Assembly (NCBI RefSeq): GCF_003945595.2
Contig: NW_024104422.1
Coordinates: 629,743 to 693,742 of the forward strand
Direction: 5' to 3'
DNA length: 64,000 nucleotides
From: Pipra filicauda
Lineage: Eukaryota; Chordata; Aves; Passeriformes; Pipridae
Of the stretch, positions 23,546 to 34,670 are shown piece after piece. Each line of letters opens with the position of its first letter. The first letter of the stretch is position 1. The notes under the pieces were generated by a model. That model was not told the DNA's origin and made no database searches. It was given only the letters and a program-made list of their open reading frames with translations. The translations under genes and the position numbers were made by a program.

Positions 23546-23935
23546 AAATCATAAAATAATTTAGTTTGGAAAAGAACTTTAAGATTATGGAGTCCAACCA
23601 TTAACCTCACACTGCCAAGCCCACCACTAAGCCATGTCCCCAAGTGCCACATCTACACGTCTTTTAAATACCTCCAGGAATGGTGATTTAACCATGGCCC
23701 TGGGCAGCCCCTTCCAATGCCTGACAACCCTTCCAGTGAAGAAATTCTTCCTAATATTTAATCTGAACCTCCTCTGGTGCAACTTGAGGCCATTTCCTCT
23801 TATCCTGTCCCTCGTTCCCTGGGAGCAGAGCCCGACCCCCATCTGGCTACAGCCTCCTGTCAGGGAGTTGTAGAGAGCGAGAAGGTCCCCACCTTAGGTC
23901 CTTTTCTCCAGGCTAAATGAACCAACCTCACTTCC
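23546..23935 (-). mobile_element. CR1 LINE, 5'-truncated
   Basis: Antisense 3' region: TTTGGAAAAGAACTTTAAGA, CCACTAAGCCATGTCCCCAA, CACATCTACACGTCTTTTAA, TTCTTCCTAATATTTAATCT and CTCCTGTCAGGGAGTTGTAG. Same subfamily as 11611-13560 and 37812-38275. Confidence 0.92.
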
Positions 23936-24470
23936 CAGGAAAAAATCAGTGACATGTTCTGCCTTGTCTTCTTTTTCCCCATAACCTTGAAGTATCTTCC
24001 TTCAGTATGTGGTTGGGAATGCTTCTGTCATGTATTCAGGGTTGCTACTTGCCATATCACTGTGCCTTTCACCATGAGAGCTGACATGTTCTAAATTCAT
24101 TTTAATTTCCATTATGCTCTACATTCATATTCTGGTCTTTCTTGGTCTGTGTAACCTTTGGGATATATGTATGCTGTAATAAAATTTTCTAATTAATGAC
24201 TTAGTAGCTACTATAAGTTTTTAATATGCCAAATGCTTATCCTGCAGCTGTAATTGATATAGATCAGGAGAAAGGTCTGTATCAGCTGGGTAAAAAGAAG
24301 AAAATTTGTACCTGTCTTAAAATTTCTAAGAGGTGCTTGAAGATTTAGTGGAAGACCCATGAGGAAAAGTACATGTAAGCAGGTTAGAACTTGGTGAAAC
24401 AGAGATTTATCATCTGTTCTACTCTTTATCACAGAGGTATTGCCAGTATACACACTTTCTAAATCACTAC

Positions 24471-24590
24471 TATTTTATTTTATTTTATTTTGTTTTGTTT
24501 TGTTTCATTTTGTTTCATTTTTTTTTCATTTTATTTTGTTTAATTTTATTTTACTTCATTTTATTTTATTGTTTTGGTTTGGTTTTTTTA
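24471..24590 (+). repeat. (TTTTA)n / (TTTTG)n pentanucleotide repeat
   Basis: About 120 bp of TTTTA, TTTTG and TTTCA pentamers, with an 80-codon Phe/Leu-rich frame that is only the repeat. Confidence 0.93.
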
Positions 24591-25419
24591 TCTCATACTT
24601 ATCTTGGGTAGACTCTTTGGAGCCTGCAGTTTCAGCCAAAGATTTATTCTTCAAATGCTGTGGTCTATGTCATGTCCAGTGAAGAAACAGCTAATAAGCA
24701 TCTCCTAGATTGAACACTTTGAATGAAGTATTTAATAAGGATGAACACAGAAGTAAAACTGATAAGTTGTCATAGGTAGGGGTTACCCACCCATGGGCTT
24801 TGCCAGAAATGCAAATGCAAATGCCAGCTCCACACACACTGTTCTGACAAAACAAACAGCAATATGCTCTGTAAGTTGTTCCTTTAAAATTCTGCCTGTA
24901 AGTTTGCTTCAGACTCAAACTTACAGGCCAGGTGATGCAGCATTCAGTTGATTTTACCTGGAAAAATCAGTTCTTTTTATTACCGAGACAAATTTAGACT
25001 TGATTATCAAATAGAAGATCAGGACTTGATTAATTTGATTTCTCACTAACCAGAGGTAGACATGAATGAAGAATTCTACTTAATTCAACATTTGGTCTGT
25101 CCGCCACTTTTACCTTTTGGATATAGAGAATACTGGGATTTCTCGTGGGATTACAACATCCCATCTCCCCTTAACAGTTGGAATGGGGAAGAGGGGCTTT
25201 TTTTTCCCCAGCTTACATTTTTCTGTCTTATTCCTTGTGAATTGCTCTTGATCTTCCTGCATATAAAAATATGATTTTGGTGTGCCTTTTACATCTCATG
25301 ATCTGTGTTAAGCTACTGGTCAGGCTTTAGTGACTGCATTTTGCATAGAAAAGCTTGCAGGCTTCCCAAATATGCCCAGCTATCTGAATCCATTCATCAT
25401 GCAGCCTTACCAGCCATGC

Positions 25420-25518
25420 AGAGGGAAGTCTTGAGCAACCTCATTTGAATGTGGTGTTGACCCTGCTTTGGGCAGCAGCTTTGGTTGGATGACCTGTTGG
25501 TCTGAATTTTGGTATAGA
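25420..25518 (+). mobile_element. Probable old CR1 3' fragment
   Basis: TGTTGACCCTGCTTTGGGCA followed by GCAGCTTTGGTTGGATGACCT resembles the CR1 3' region with its TTGGA(C)..GATGACCT core. Drifted and without a clear terminal repeat. Confidence 0.45.
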
Positions 25519-25680
25519 TTATCGTTGCACTGTGTGAATACAAACTCGTTGATAAAATCTATGCAAAATGCAGTGTCCTGCCTAGTCATTATCCATGGAA
25601 AATTTCCTCCTTTTCACAGAGTGTGACTGGAGATCTCGAGTGTTTTTGGACACAACTGTCTGAGAACTGTAATGTTTTGA

Positions 25681-25741
25681 AAATGACCTGGGCTGGATGA
25701 CCTACTGTGCCTTTTCCAACCAGAATTTCTGACTCTGTAAT
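25681..25741 (+). mobile_element. Probable CR1 3' tail remnant
   Basis: ATGACCTGGGCTGGATGACC then CTTTTCCAACCAGAATTTCT and GACTCTGTAA resembles a CR1 end. Short and diverged. Confidence 0.45.
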
Positions 25742-27944
25742 TTTGAGGTTGACTTCTTGTTGCCCAATTTTACAGTTACTTAATTCCAGTATCAGGCATA
25801 TTTCAAGAGACCACATTTAGTCATGGTAAGACTGTGTGGGTTGTTTTGTCTTCTTCTGTTATTTTTTAAATCCTGAAGATTGTCAGCACTTAATGTATTC
25901 TTTCCTATTCCGGTGCCACAAATAATGTTCCAAGTTTGTGAGGAAAGAAAAGTCTGATTACCCATTTTGGAATAGACGATTGATTAAAAGAACTTGCTCC
26001 TAAAATTGTTGCAGTGGGGTGTTAGGCTAGTTCTGTTATTTATTCATATCAGAAATGCATTTCCATCATGAGAATAAGGGGTAGAAGAGAGAAATTATGT
26101 ATTTGGTTGTATTTTCAGGATTGTTAAATTTATCATGTTAAATTTAAAATTAATTATTCAAATATTTTTTAGGTCTAAATGCACATGTGCTTTTGAGGGC
26201 TCTGAAAGCATCCCATTTGAAAATAGGCTTGATTCAATTTTTTTTTCAAAACAGTTCTTTTAACATTGGTGTGGCCCTTTTCCCTTCTCCTCGCAGAAGG
26301 CACCCTTTTTATGCAAGAAGGTATCATAATTTTGGAAAGACATCTTCTAGTAAGAACTCTTGCGCTAACGCTCTATGGAGAGAACACGTCAACCTTTGAG
26401 TTTTTGAAATGCCTTATATTAACATCCCTCAGGATTTAATCTATGCATTCTATCCTAATCTGCTGCCTGCATATTTGTGATACTTGCTAACTTTGCCAGA
26501 TTCTAGTATTTTTAGATTTCAAATCAAGATTTCATTTTGGTAGAGTAGAAACTGAGCTTTGTCTTTGAAATCAGAGGGGTGTGTACATGAATTAATGTTT
26601 GCTATTTGTGTATGTATAGCATTTATAACCTAACTGCTTGAGGATCCCTTAGTCTAGAATTCCTGTGGGATTTCTGAAGAACTGGAAATTGGAGGATTAA
26701 CAGTTAGGTGTGAAAACACCATTGATACTACAGAGACTTGATTGGAACCTGTTTCTCTTTTGTTCCATTTAAGTGATAGGTGGAATAATTAATAAATTAT
26801 TCATGTTGTTACAGCCACGAAAAGTCTGTGTTTAAAATTTGTGGAGTAAGGTAATCTGATGTCAAAATAGCCTTGGGATTGTTACCAGACTTATGAAAAC
26901 TTTGTTTGAAATGCAATAAAAAAGATGATGGATTCAGTAACAGGTTGTTCTCCAGTTTTTCTTCTGCCCTACATCCTTTTTCTCTATCAAAAGTTCTGTT
27001 TTATTTATACACAGGTTCTTCTAAATTTTCTTGTAGAGGAAATGGAAATCCTCACAAGTATTTAACATATAGTTTGCTTACAGGGCTTGCTGTCCTTTGT
27101 TGCCTTATGTCAGTGTTGTATTTGAAAAAAAATCAAAATAGTTAATCACTTCTTAGAACATAAGTTTTCATATTTTATATTTTTTCCTTCTAAAAATTTT
27201 TTGAAGCCTCTCTATCTTAGCATACCTTTCCAAAATTGCTTTGATTCCTGTTGTACTCCTGTAAACTTGCTCCAGTTTGTGTTTTTAAAACACAGTGCTG
27301 AATGTATTTTCTCTGGTTGAGACATAACCAGTTCTGAGATGATGGGGATAATGTCTCCTGCGCATTGTGGAGAAAATGTGCTTTGAAGGAACTTTGTGTG
27401 GAGCCTGTAAGACCTGTTGATGTGATACATAGTGTATAGATAAAGTACCTGTTTGCCTTTCTAAAGGCTCACTTTCTCCACCTGACTGCTCTGATTGCTA
27501 CTTGATCACTGTGTTTTGCAGTAATTATATAAATCACCAGCCTGGTTTGGGTGGTATTTAGTGGTAGGTGGCATGAATACATTGACATTCTCAGCTTGTG
27601 CATTGCTGTCTGCTTCAGCAGTCATGTTCTGTTTGTACAGCTTCCATCACTATCATTTGTGTACCCAAGTGCTATTTTTTTGAGTTATATGTTAAAGTTC
27701 TGAATGTTAATGGAGTGCATGAATGTTTGACCAATTAACCTTAACATTGATGGGAAAAATACCCAACTACCTTCTTTCTCTCTTGAAAAATTTACCAGCA
27801 CAAAATTCAACCAACACAAAGCCAAAAATTCCTTGTTAGTCCCTAAAAAGATTCTTAACTTTTATACCACATGTAAGTATTGAACAATACTTTTCTTTAA
27901 TTTGACCAAATCTGTCTGCTAACACAGTGATAGTGATGATTTTT

Positions 27945-28316
27945 CATAGAATCGTAGAATGGATTGGGTTGGAAGTGACCTGAAAGATCATCTAGTTTCA
28001 ACTCCTTGCCATGGGCAGGGACACCTTCCACTGTCCCAGGTTGCTCAGAGCCCCATCCAACCTGGCCTTGGACACTTCCAGGGATGGGGCAGCCACAGCT
28101 TCTCTGGGCAACCTGTGCCAGGGCCTTACCACCCCCACAGAGAAGAATTTCTTCCTAATATCCAATCTAAACCTTCTCTCTGTCAGTTTGAAGCCATTCC
28201 CCCTCGTCCTGTCACTCCAGGCCCTTGGAAATAGTCTCTCTCCATGTTTCTTGTGGGCTCCCTTCAGGTCCTGGAAGGCCACAGTTGGGTCACCCCGAAG
28301 CCTTCTAAGTTCATCA
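27945..28316 (-). mobile_element. CR1 LINE, 5'-truncated
   Basis: Antisense 3' end CATAGAATCGTAGAATGGAT, then GCCATGGGCAGGGACACCTT, TTCTTCCTAATATCCAATCT and CTTCAGGTCCTGGAAGGCCA. The open 94-codon minus-strand frame (27998-28282) is a CR1 protein C-terminal relic (RLDIRKKFFSVGVVRPWHRL). Close relative of 8398-8808. It is the last CR1 before the ATG exon, about 1.7 kb upstream. Confidence 0.93.
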
Positions 28317-29993
28317 GTGAGAACTCGGGAATTAATTAGTTAAGCTTTGGAAGATGTTTGAATTGAAATCAGTCTTGGTAGTTCATTTCAGCAGTGGATG
28401 TGAACTGAAAGTGTCCCCTTCTGGCATTCTAATACATCCATTTGGAGATTTCCTCCAGATCCTTTGAATTCTTCTGTTTCTGAGCATGTGTTTTCTTAGT
28501 AATAAAAGTTTATGCAACCTATAGTCTGCTTTAACTGAAGTCAATTAGTTTTATAAACATTTTAACATTCTGTAAAGACCATAAAGGTTTTTTGGATCAT
28601 CCTTCATTCACATATCAGAATTTTATATATATATATATAAGTGTATAGTTAAATATATAATACCTTTCTTTGAAAAGCTTTGTATATCTTGAGTTACTTT
28701 CATTAGCTGAGTAACTTAGCCCACATTTTTGTAAAAGGAACTGCAATTTGACTATAAATATATCAAAATGCCACAGAATTCAGGGCTACAAGTCAAAAAT
28801 GCTGATCAGTTTGTAAAATCTAAATCAGACCCTCCATGAAACCTAGGGAAGGACCTCTGTGGTAGCAGAAGAATTTCCAGAAATTCACCACAGTCTTTTT
28901 CCAAGTTGCAGTTTGTTCTGATGTTGCCAGACAGCTAAGAAGAGATGGGAAAGGCAGGAAATCTTTTTGGATTTAATCACAATGCTGATTTGGAAAAGCA
29001 ACTTCACAATGGAAAATATTTTTATATTTTAAATCAGAAACACAAAATTATACAAGATACATGATAGATCATATTTGCATTAAATCGGATTGTCTTCATC
29101 ATGAATGAAGATAACCCTTGATTTTGGAATCTGGTGGTCAGAATCCTACTTCCTAGACATTTTTTTTTTAATATATATCCAAACTAGAATATTTGCTGAT
29201 TTTAGTACCATTTGTTGAGGTCCTGGGAACTTGACTGCTGTACTTGAGATCAATAGATATAGCTTTTAAAGGACCATCTTTCTATTTTCTTATATTAGAA
29301 AGCTTTTCCTTCATTTTTGCTTTCAAAAGATGTTTGACAGTGGGCAGTGCTTATGTTTACCCTTGAAGACAGTCGAATTCTATCATAAAATACCCATTGT
29401 TTTGCATTTAACTTGATCATTTAAAAAAAAAAACTTCTTAACTGAGATCTTCCAGTTCTAGCCCTTGCATCCTCTGTGTGAAAAAGTTCTTATTTAGGTC
29501 CCTTGGTGTGTTGTAGGACTTGTAAATTATGAAGATTTTGGGTAATGTGTGGAGATGAGGACTTGGGTGAAGGACTGTATGCACTTCTAAATGAGTGGAT
29601 GATGAGGTGGTTATGCAAAGCATATAGATGAGCAAGGTAGCAGTTGGATCCAAGTGAAGGTCTTTTTTCATCTGTCATGTAACTGAAGTACAAATAGATA
29701 AATCATTTTGTCTTTTGGCTGCTGGTTGATCATAAAATCAGCACATCTCTCTTACAAGGCTGGCCAGTGAAATATACCCACTTTCCTGCTGTGTGGAACC
29801 CTCTATTGCTTCATACTGATGGGCTTTTAGGGTTTGATCACACTGACTTGCTTTACCCAAGTCTGTCCTTTAAAACTAACACCATACCTTTGGTTTTGCA
29901 AAGCTTTTATTGCTATTTTACAAGTAAAGGCAATATAGCAACATAATGGTTTTTTTTTTCTCTTTTTAAATCAACATTTCTTCTATATTCTAG
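28317..29993. other. Intron just upstream of the first coding exon
   Basis: AT-rich, with a short (TA)n at 28624-28640. It ends in the polypyrimidine tract and AG of the first coding exon. Nothing else recognised. Confidence 0.55.
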
Positions 29994-30036
29994 TACCAGT
30001 TGAAAGATGGATGATGATGACTTTGGAGGATTTGAG
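29994..30036 (+). CDS. CCDC91: CCDC91 first coding exon (coding from 30007)
   Basis: The acceptor AG is at 29992-29993 after a T-rich tract, and the donor GTATGT begins at 30037. The ATG at 30007-30009 has A at -3 and G at +4, a strong vertebrate start context. The in-frame TGA at 30001-30003 rules out an N-terminal extension within this exon. It encodes residues 1-10, M-DDDD-FGGF-E. In p56 this acidic FGGF peptide is the known ligand for the GAE domain of GGA proteins, so the key hydrophobic residues F6 and F9 are intact. The first 13 bases of the exon are 5' UTR. The exon ends at a codon boundary (phase 0). Confidence 0.93.
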
Positions 30037-30159
30037 GTATGTTATTTGAATTACTTTATTTGGAAAAAAAGCTTATTTTTAACTATTTATATGGAAATTG
30101 ATTGTAAATGATTGTAAATGTTTTGTAAAATTTTTCTAATCATTTCTTCTTGTTCCTAG

Positions 30160-30238
30160 GCAGCAGAGAGTTATGAGTTTGGAAATGGTGAAAAGCAGAC
30201 CACATCCCCTGCTATTGCTTGGGCAGCATTTCCTACAG
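30160..30238 (+). CDS. CCDC91: CCDC91 second coding exon
   Basis: The acceptor AG is at 30158-30159, preceded by a pyrimidine run and a branch-point-like TTCTAAT (candidate A at 30139). The donor GT starts at 30239. The 79 bases encode residues 11-36 plus the first base of codon 37 (intron phase 1). The peptide starts AAESYEFGNG and includes QTTSPAIAWAAFPT, very close to the human protein as I remember it. W31-A-A-F34 fits a WxxF-type motif of the kind that can bind adaptor ear domains; that role is inference. The intron separating it from the previous exon is only 123 bp. Confidence 0.93.
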
Positions 30239-33200
30239 GTATTGATAAAATCACTGTAAAAAAATCTTAATATTGTATTGCTGTTCTTATGTATTCACTG
30301 TAAAAACTAGTGCCCAGAAGGGTGTATATACACAATAAAAGAATAGCCAGAAGTGAAAAGTTGAGCATGAGAATGTTCCTGAGTAATTATTTTGGGCAGC
30401 TGCACTTCTCAAAGTAAAGTTTTCTTGAGGAATGAAAGAGAAGTACAGTTTATCCAGCTGAAAAGAAACAGATCTTCTTTATTCAAAGGATATCCTTTAC
30501 TTTGGTGTGTGGAAGATCTGTTGCAAATTGTGGAAAAAAACCCCAAAAAGTAAACTTGAAAATAGGACTATGATAGAGTCTTCTACGTTCTTTGGGGAAG
30601 GAGGGATGGATGAGAATCGTCTTTTTTACTTAAGCAGTTTATAAAGTTAAAAAATATATTACATAACCTTTATCTCAAGAAGAAGTAGAAACATTATGGA
30701 GCTACTTGTATTAATTTATACAAATGCCTGTGGCCCATATGAATTTTAAGAAATTAATGTAAGTTCATTGATGTACAGTATCAGTAGAACTAGAAGATTG
30801 AGGAGATGTTACTGATTGGCAGTTGATTTTGTTGTGGTCTAGATTTTGCTGTTTTCACAAAGAGAAACATCATTTTAGCAGCATTAGGGTGAAAACCAAC
30901 ACAGTTTATTATTTGTTCAGGAACTAATGATTTGTACCTGCTATTGCATTATTATGCAGAATAAATTAAACAAAGTAAGGCACGAATTTTTCTCAATATG
31001 AGTTCTCCATAAGTCATGTTCTTAGAATGTTTTTACTGATTTATTTCTGGCACTACTGGCTTTCATCCATTACAGAATAATTGCCTTTATGTGTCATTGA
31101 AATAAAGGAAAACATAATGATGAAACTATATTTTTTCAAATAGCTTTATTATTCATGTTGTCATTTTGACTATTATTACTTCTTAAATTCAATAGCATAT
31201 TTGGATGTGCTTAGTAAATTAAATCCAATATAACTGTGCAGTGTCTGCCTCATGAAGTCTATTTTAAATCTTATAAGGTGTGTAGAATTCAAATTATTTG
31301 TACTAACACAGAAGTTTTTTGTATGATTGTAAGTGACAGAGAAGTCTTAAGGTAAGTTATACCAAGGTATTTTAAGTTTGTCAAAATTAAAAGAAAAACA
31401 CTTTTATTCAGAATATTTTATTACTGCAAAATCTTTAGATGACTTTTTCATGCAAATGTTGCTGTGAATAAATTAATTTATTGCAAGAGGCAAGATTTTA
31501 ATAGTCTTGGTCGAAATGCTTCTTAGGCATTGACTTGTAAATTAATGTTTTTAGTAACAGAAATAACTGAATTGTCTGCGCAAGCTATTTATATATGAGA
31601 TGTTCTTGTCTTACCCCAGAAATTTCTCGGTAAGGTTTGCTGAAAAATTCAAATGTATTATGGTGCTATTGAGATGATTTTGATAAATTCGAGGTGTGAT
31701 GCCGTTATATACACACAAGATGTTGTGAGCTCTCTGGAAGAGGAGTACATTACTCATCTCATGACTTTCCTACATATCTGATGTTTCTAAGTTGTAAACC
31801 AAAGCACTGAAGCCTGTGGCAGTATTTCTCAGTGTGCAGGCAGAAATCAGAGATTATTTCTAAGGCCAGTTTGACCAATGAACAATAAGTTTATTTGGAA
31901 TTTCCTCAGGACTATCAGACTTTGACTTGCTTACTGAAGAAGTTGGAGGAGATATATCACACCAGGGCAGGGTACTGTGTAAGAGTATTTTGTTGTTATG
32001 ATCAGAATGACTGTGTGTCACAGCAGTGGAGCAGCACTGAAGAGGAGAGAATCCTTTAAGTGGTTCTGAAAACCCAATAACCATGTTGGATGTGCTTCAG
32101 GAGTGTTGTTTCAGAGTGGTGTTAGCCTGGTCCTGTGGGCTTGAGCTCCCAGTAGCTGTTGGGAGTCAATCAGGTAGTTTCATCAGAGGCAAGTTTTTGT
32201 TTCAGGGGTTGTGAAACTGTTCCATTTTGGTAACTAAGGTGTGGTGAGCAGGAATGACTTAGGGGTCGTCTCTATAAGCGAATTTTGAGCTGTACTAAAA
32301 TGCTAATGCAATTCACCAGTATATACACAAGAGGAATGAATTAAGAGAGCTTGAATTACAGCCGTAGCACGTGTAATTCTAGGAATGTCTAATTTACGAA
32401 TATTTAACATTGCTGAAAAATGAAAAGGATTTGTAAAAAAGATGTTTGATTGATACAATGGAGAGTTGCCACCTTTTCTTGTTTTCTGCAAGGTCATGTA
32501 TTTAGTTTAAAATTTTAAACCCCGATGTTCAGAGGTGGTCACCACTTGTTACTCCTCATTTCCTAGGCTTCATTTTGACAACTTAAGAGGTGGAGATTTT
32601 GTTTCTTTTTTTTCCCGTCAAGTTGCCAAGCATTCATTACTATAACTAGAATCCCTGAAAGCTCAATTTGATTGTAGAAGATTCCAGATTATTACCTGAA
32701 AAATGGAGTCTTATGTCTAGTATTGGATACCCGAAAATATGTGAATACCAAAAGTTTTAATTTCAGTGAGTCTCCATTTTTCATATGTACCCAGTCTCAG
32801 TTTCTGTTTTCACTTTTGTGATAAATTATTTATATGTGAACTATGCCTGAGCTATGGTGATCCTCACTAAAGGGTGAGCACTGACATCCAAAGGAACAGT
32901 GTCATGTCAGATTTCCATGTGAGTTGACAGTTTTAGTAAGAGAATCGCTTGCCTGCTCAGTGAGAAATTGCCTGGTACATTATTTTAGTTGTTTTTCCAT
33001 CAGATGGGGATTGATTTAAAATTGAGATTCGGGGTATTAAATGATAGCATAAAGCAGAGACTTTAATGTTTGTTTAGAAACAAAAAGATTATCTATGTCA
33101 CTTCACTGCCACCTGAACTAACTGAGTAGGTAATTGTTATGAGAAGCTGCCTTTAAAAGCAGACATTTGGATTGGGAGGGGAGTTTTACTGATATAGTGC

Positions 33201-34512
33201 ATAAAGGAAGCTGAAAAAGTCCCATTTCCAATTCTGAGGAAGAGTTTTGTGTTAAAGGTGCAGTTGTGTCCCAGATCTGGTTTTTGGTCCTGGTTACTGA
33301 AATTGGTTCCTCTTCTGTTTGCTGTACTGTCCTCTAGGCCTTTCAGCCAAGTTTCCATTTTCTGCTGCACTGTGATTTTTTGGGGTTTTTTTTTGGTGTT
33401 TCCTTTTTTTTTTTTGGCCATATGTCCCAATCTACTATCACTGCAATTAGCATACTCATATTTTTCTGCCTCACAGTCCATTTTCTTTCTTTTTAGTAGG
33501 CGAGGTTTGCATGTTCCTCTATGTTATACCTGAATCCTAGAATTGGAGAGTAAAGAAGATGGGACTGGATCCACAGATTGATGTGTCCTTTTGAATTGTC
33601 CTTTAGGCCAATGTTTGTGCTGTGTACTTGTGCAGCATTCAACAGTGATATGAGGAGGTTGAGCCTTGTCCGGGCTAGTGGCATCTTCTACATTTTACCA
33701 GAGTTGTATTGATGATGTGAGCTGCTTTTCCTAAAACAATTGCATATACTTTTTTTGCCTTCTGCAAAGGCACACCTGTAGCTGAACATATCAAAGTTTG
33801 CAGGACTTTGCTGTTAAATTAAAAATGTATGCCAAGCTTTCTCATCTCCTTTCTGTTTATTTAGTCTATTTAGTTTATGTCCTTCATAAGAGCGCTCAAG
33901 TTTCTGTTGTGCTGGGTTGATAATGATGATCCACTGTTCAGGATTTTTATGGCATAACTGGAAATTGGTATGGAAGAGCTCTCAGTCCAGTATTAATTCC
34001 ACTGAAGTTTTATTAGCTAGAGAGTTATTTACCTCGTTATCTTTTTATATCATATAACATATAAAACTGCTTGGTAAGTTTTTTTTAAGTGTGTCTTGGT
34101 TTGTTTGTGTTTTCTAAGACAGTTGAGGATTTTTTAACTTCAGAATTTATGAAACTTAGGAAACTGTAAGCATGGTTTTTACACTTGACTTAGACTGATT
34201 AAAGATCATGCGGAAGCTGAAAGGTTGTGTGAATTGAAAGAAACAAAGTTGAAATGGATCCTTTTGATAGCAGTTGTCTTCTAAAACCTCTGTGTAAATT
34301 ACAAGTCTAAATTTAGGGTGACTACGATTTTGAATGTCCTCAAGTTGATACTACTCAAAACCACAGGCACTTTGTATGGAATTATTCTTCAGTGCAGTTA
34401 GATTATATGAGGTACATAACATTACATTAGTATGACTACACTTGTTGCACAGACTCCAGAAACAGTTAATTTTTGAGTGCTTCTTCATATTGTGTGTGCT
34501 TTCTATTTCTAG
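30239..34512 (+). other. CCDC91: CCDC91 intron (4.3 kb), no CR1 copy
   Basis: GT..AG intron in phase 1. Unassigned AT-rich sequence; I saw no CR1, RNA gene or extra exon. A G/T-rich stretch lies at about 33375-33420. Confidence 0.7.
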
Positions 34513-34670
34513 TACCTGAAGTCCACAGATCTCCTGATGTTCTTCTGGAGCACTCTGTGCCTTCTTCCTGCCTGGCTCCTTCTGACTCATTCATTTTATC
34601 AAGTGATAATGTGGCAACAGCTGTTCAAACAGCCAACAGTGTGATAAATCCAGCTGTTCTTGAAGAACAG
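34513..34670 (+). CDS. CCDC91: CCDC91 third coding exon (Ser/Pro-rich linker)
   Basis: The acceptor AG is at 34511-34512 after TTTCTATTTCT, and the donor GTAAAC starts at 34671. The 158 bases complete the split codon 37 (Val) and encode residues 38-89, ending in EEQ at phase 0. The segment is low in predicted structure and rich in Ser, Pro, Val and Ala (for example HRSP and PSSCLAPSDS), with the short block ANSVI recalling the human ANSIV. It is the least conserved exon in the window, as expected for a linker between the GGA-binding N-terminus and the coiled coil. No catalytic motif is visible. Confidence 0.88.

Larger units (their letters stand above)
23936..27944. other. Intronic AT-rich DNA
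   Basis: Apart from the pentanucleotide repeat and two weak CR1 tails listed separately, nothing recognised. No splice-bounded coding segment seen. Confidence 0.5.
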
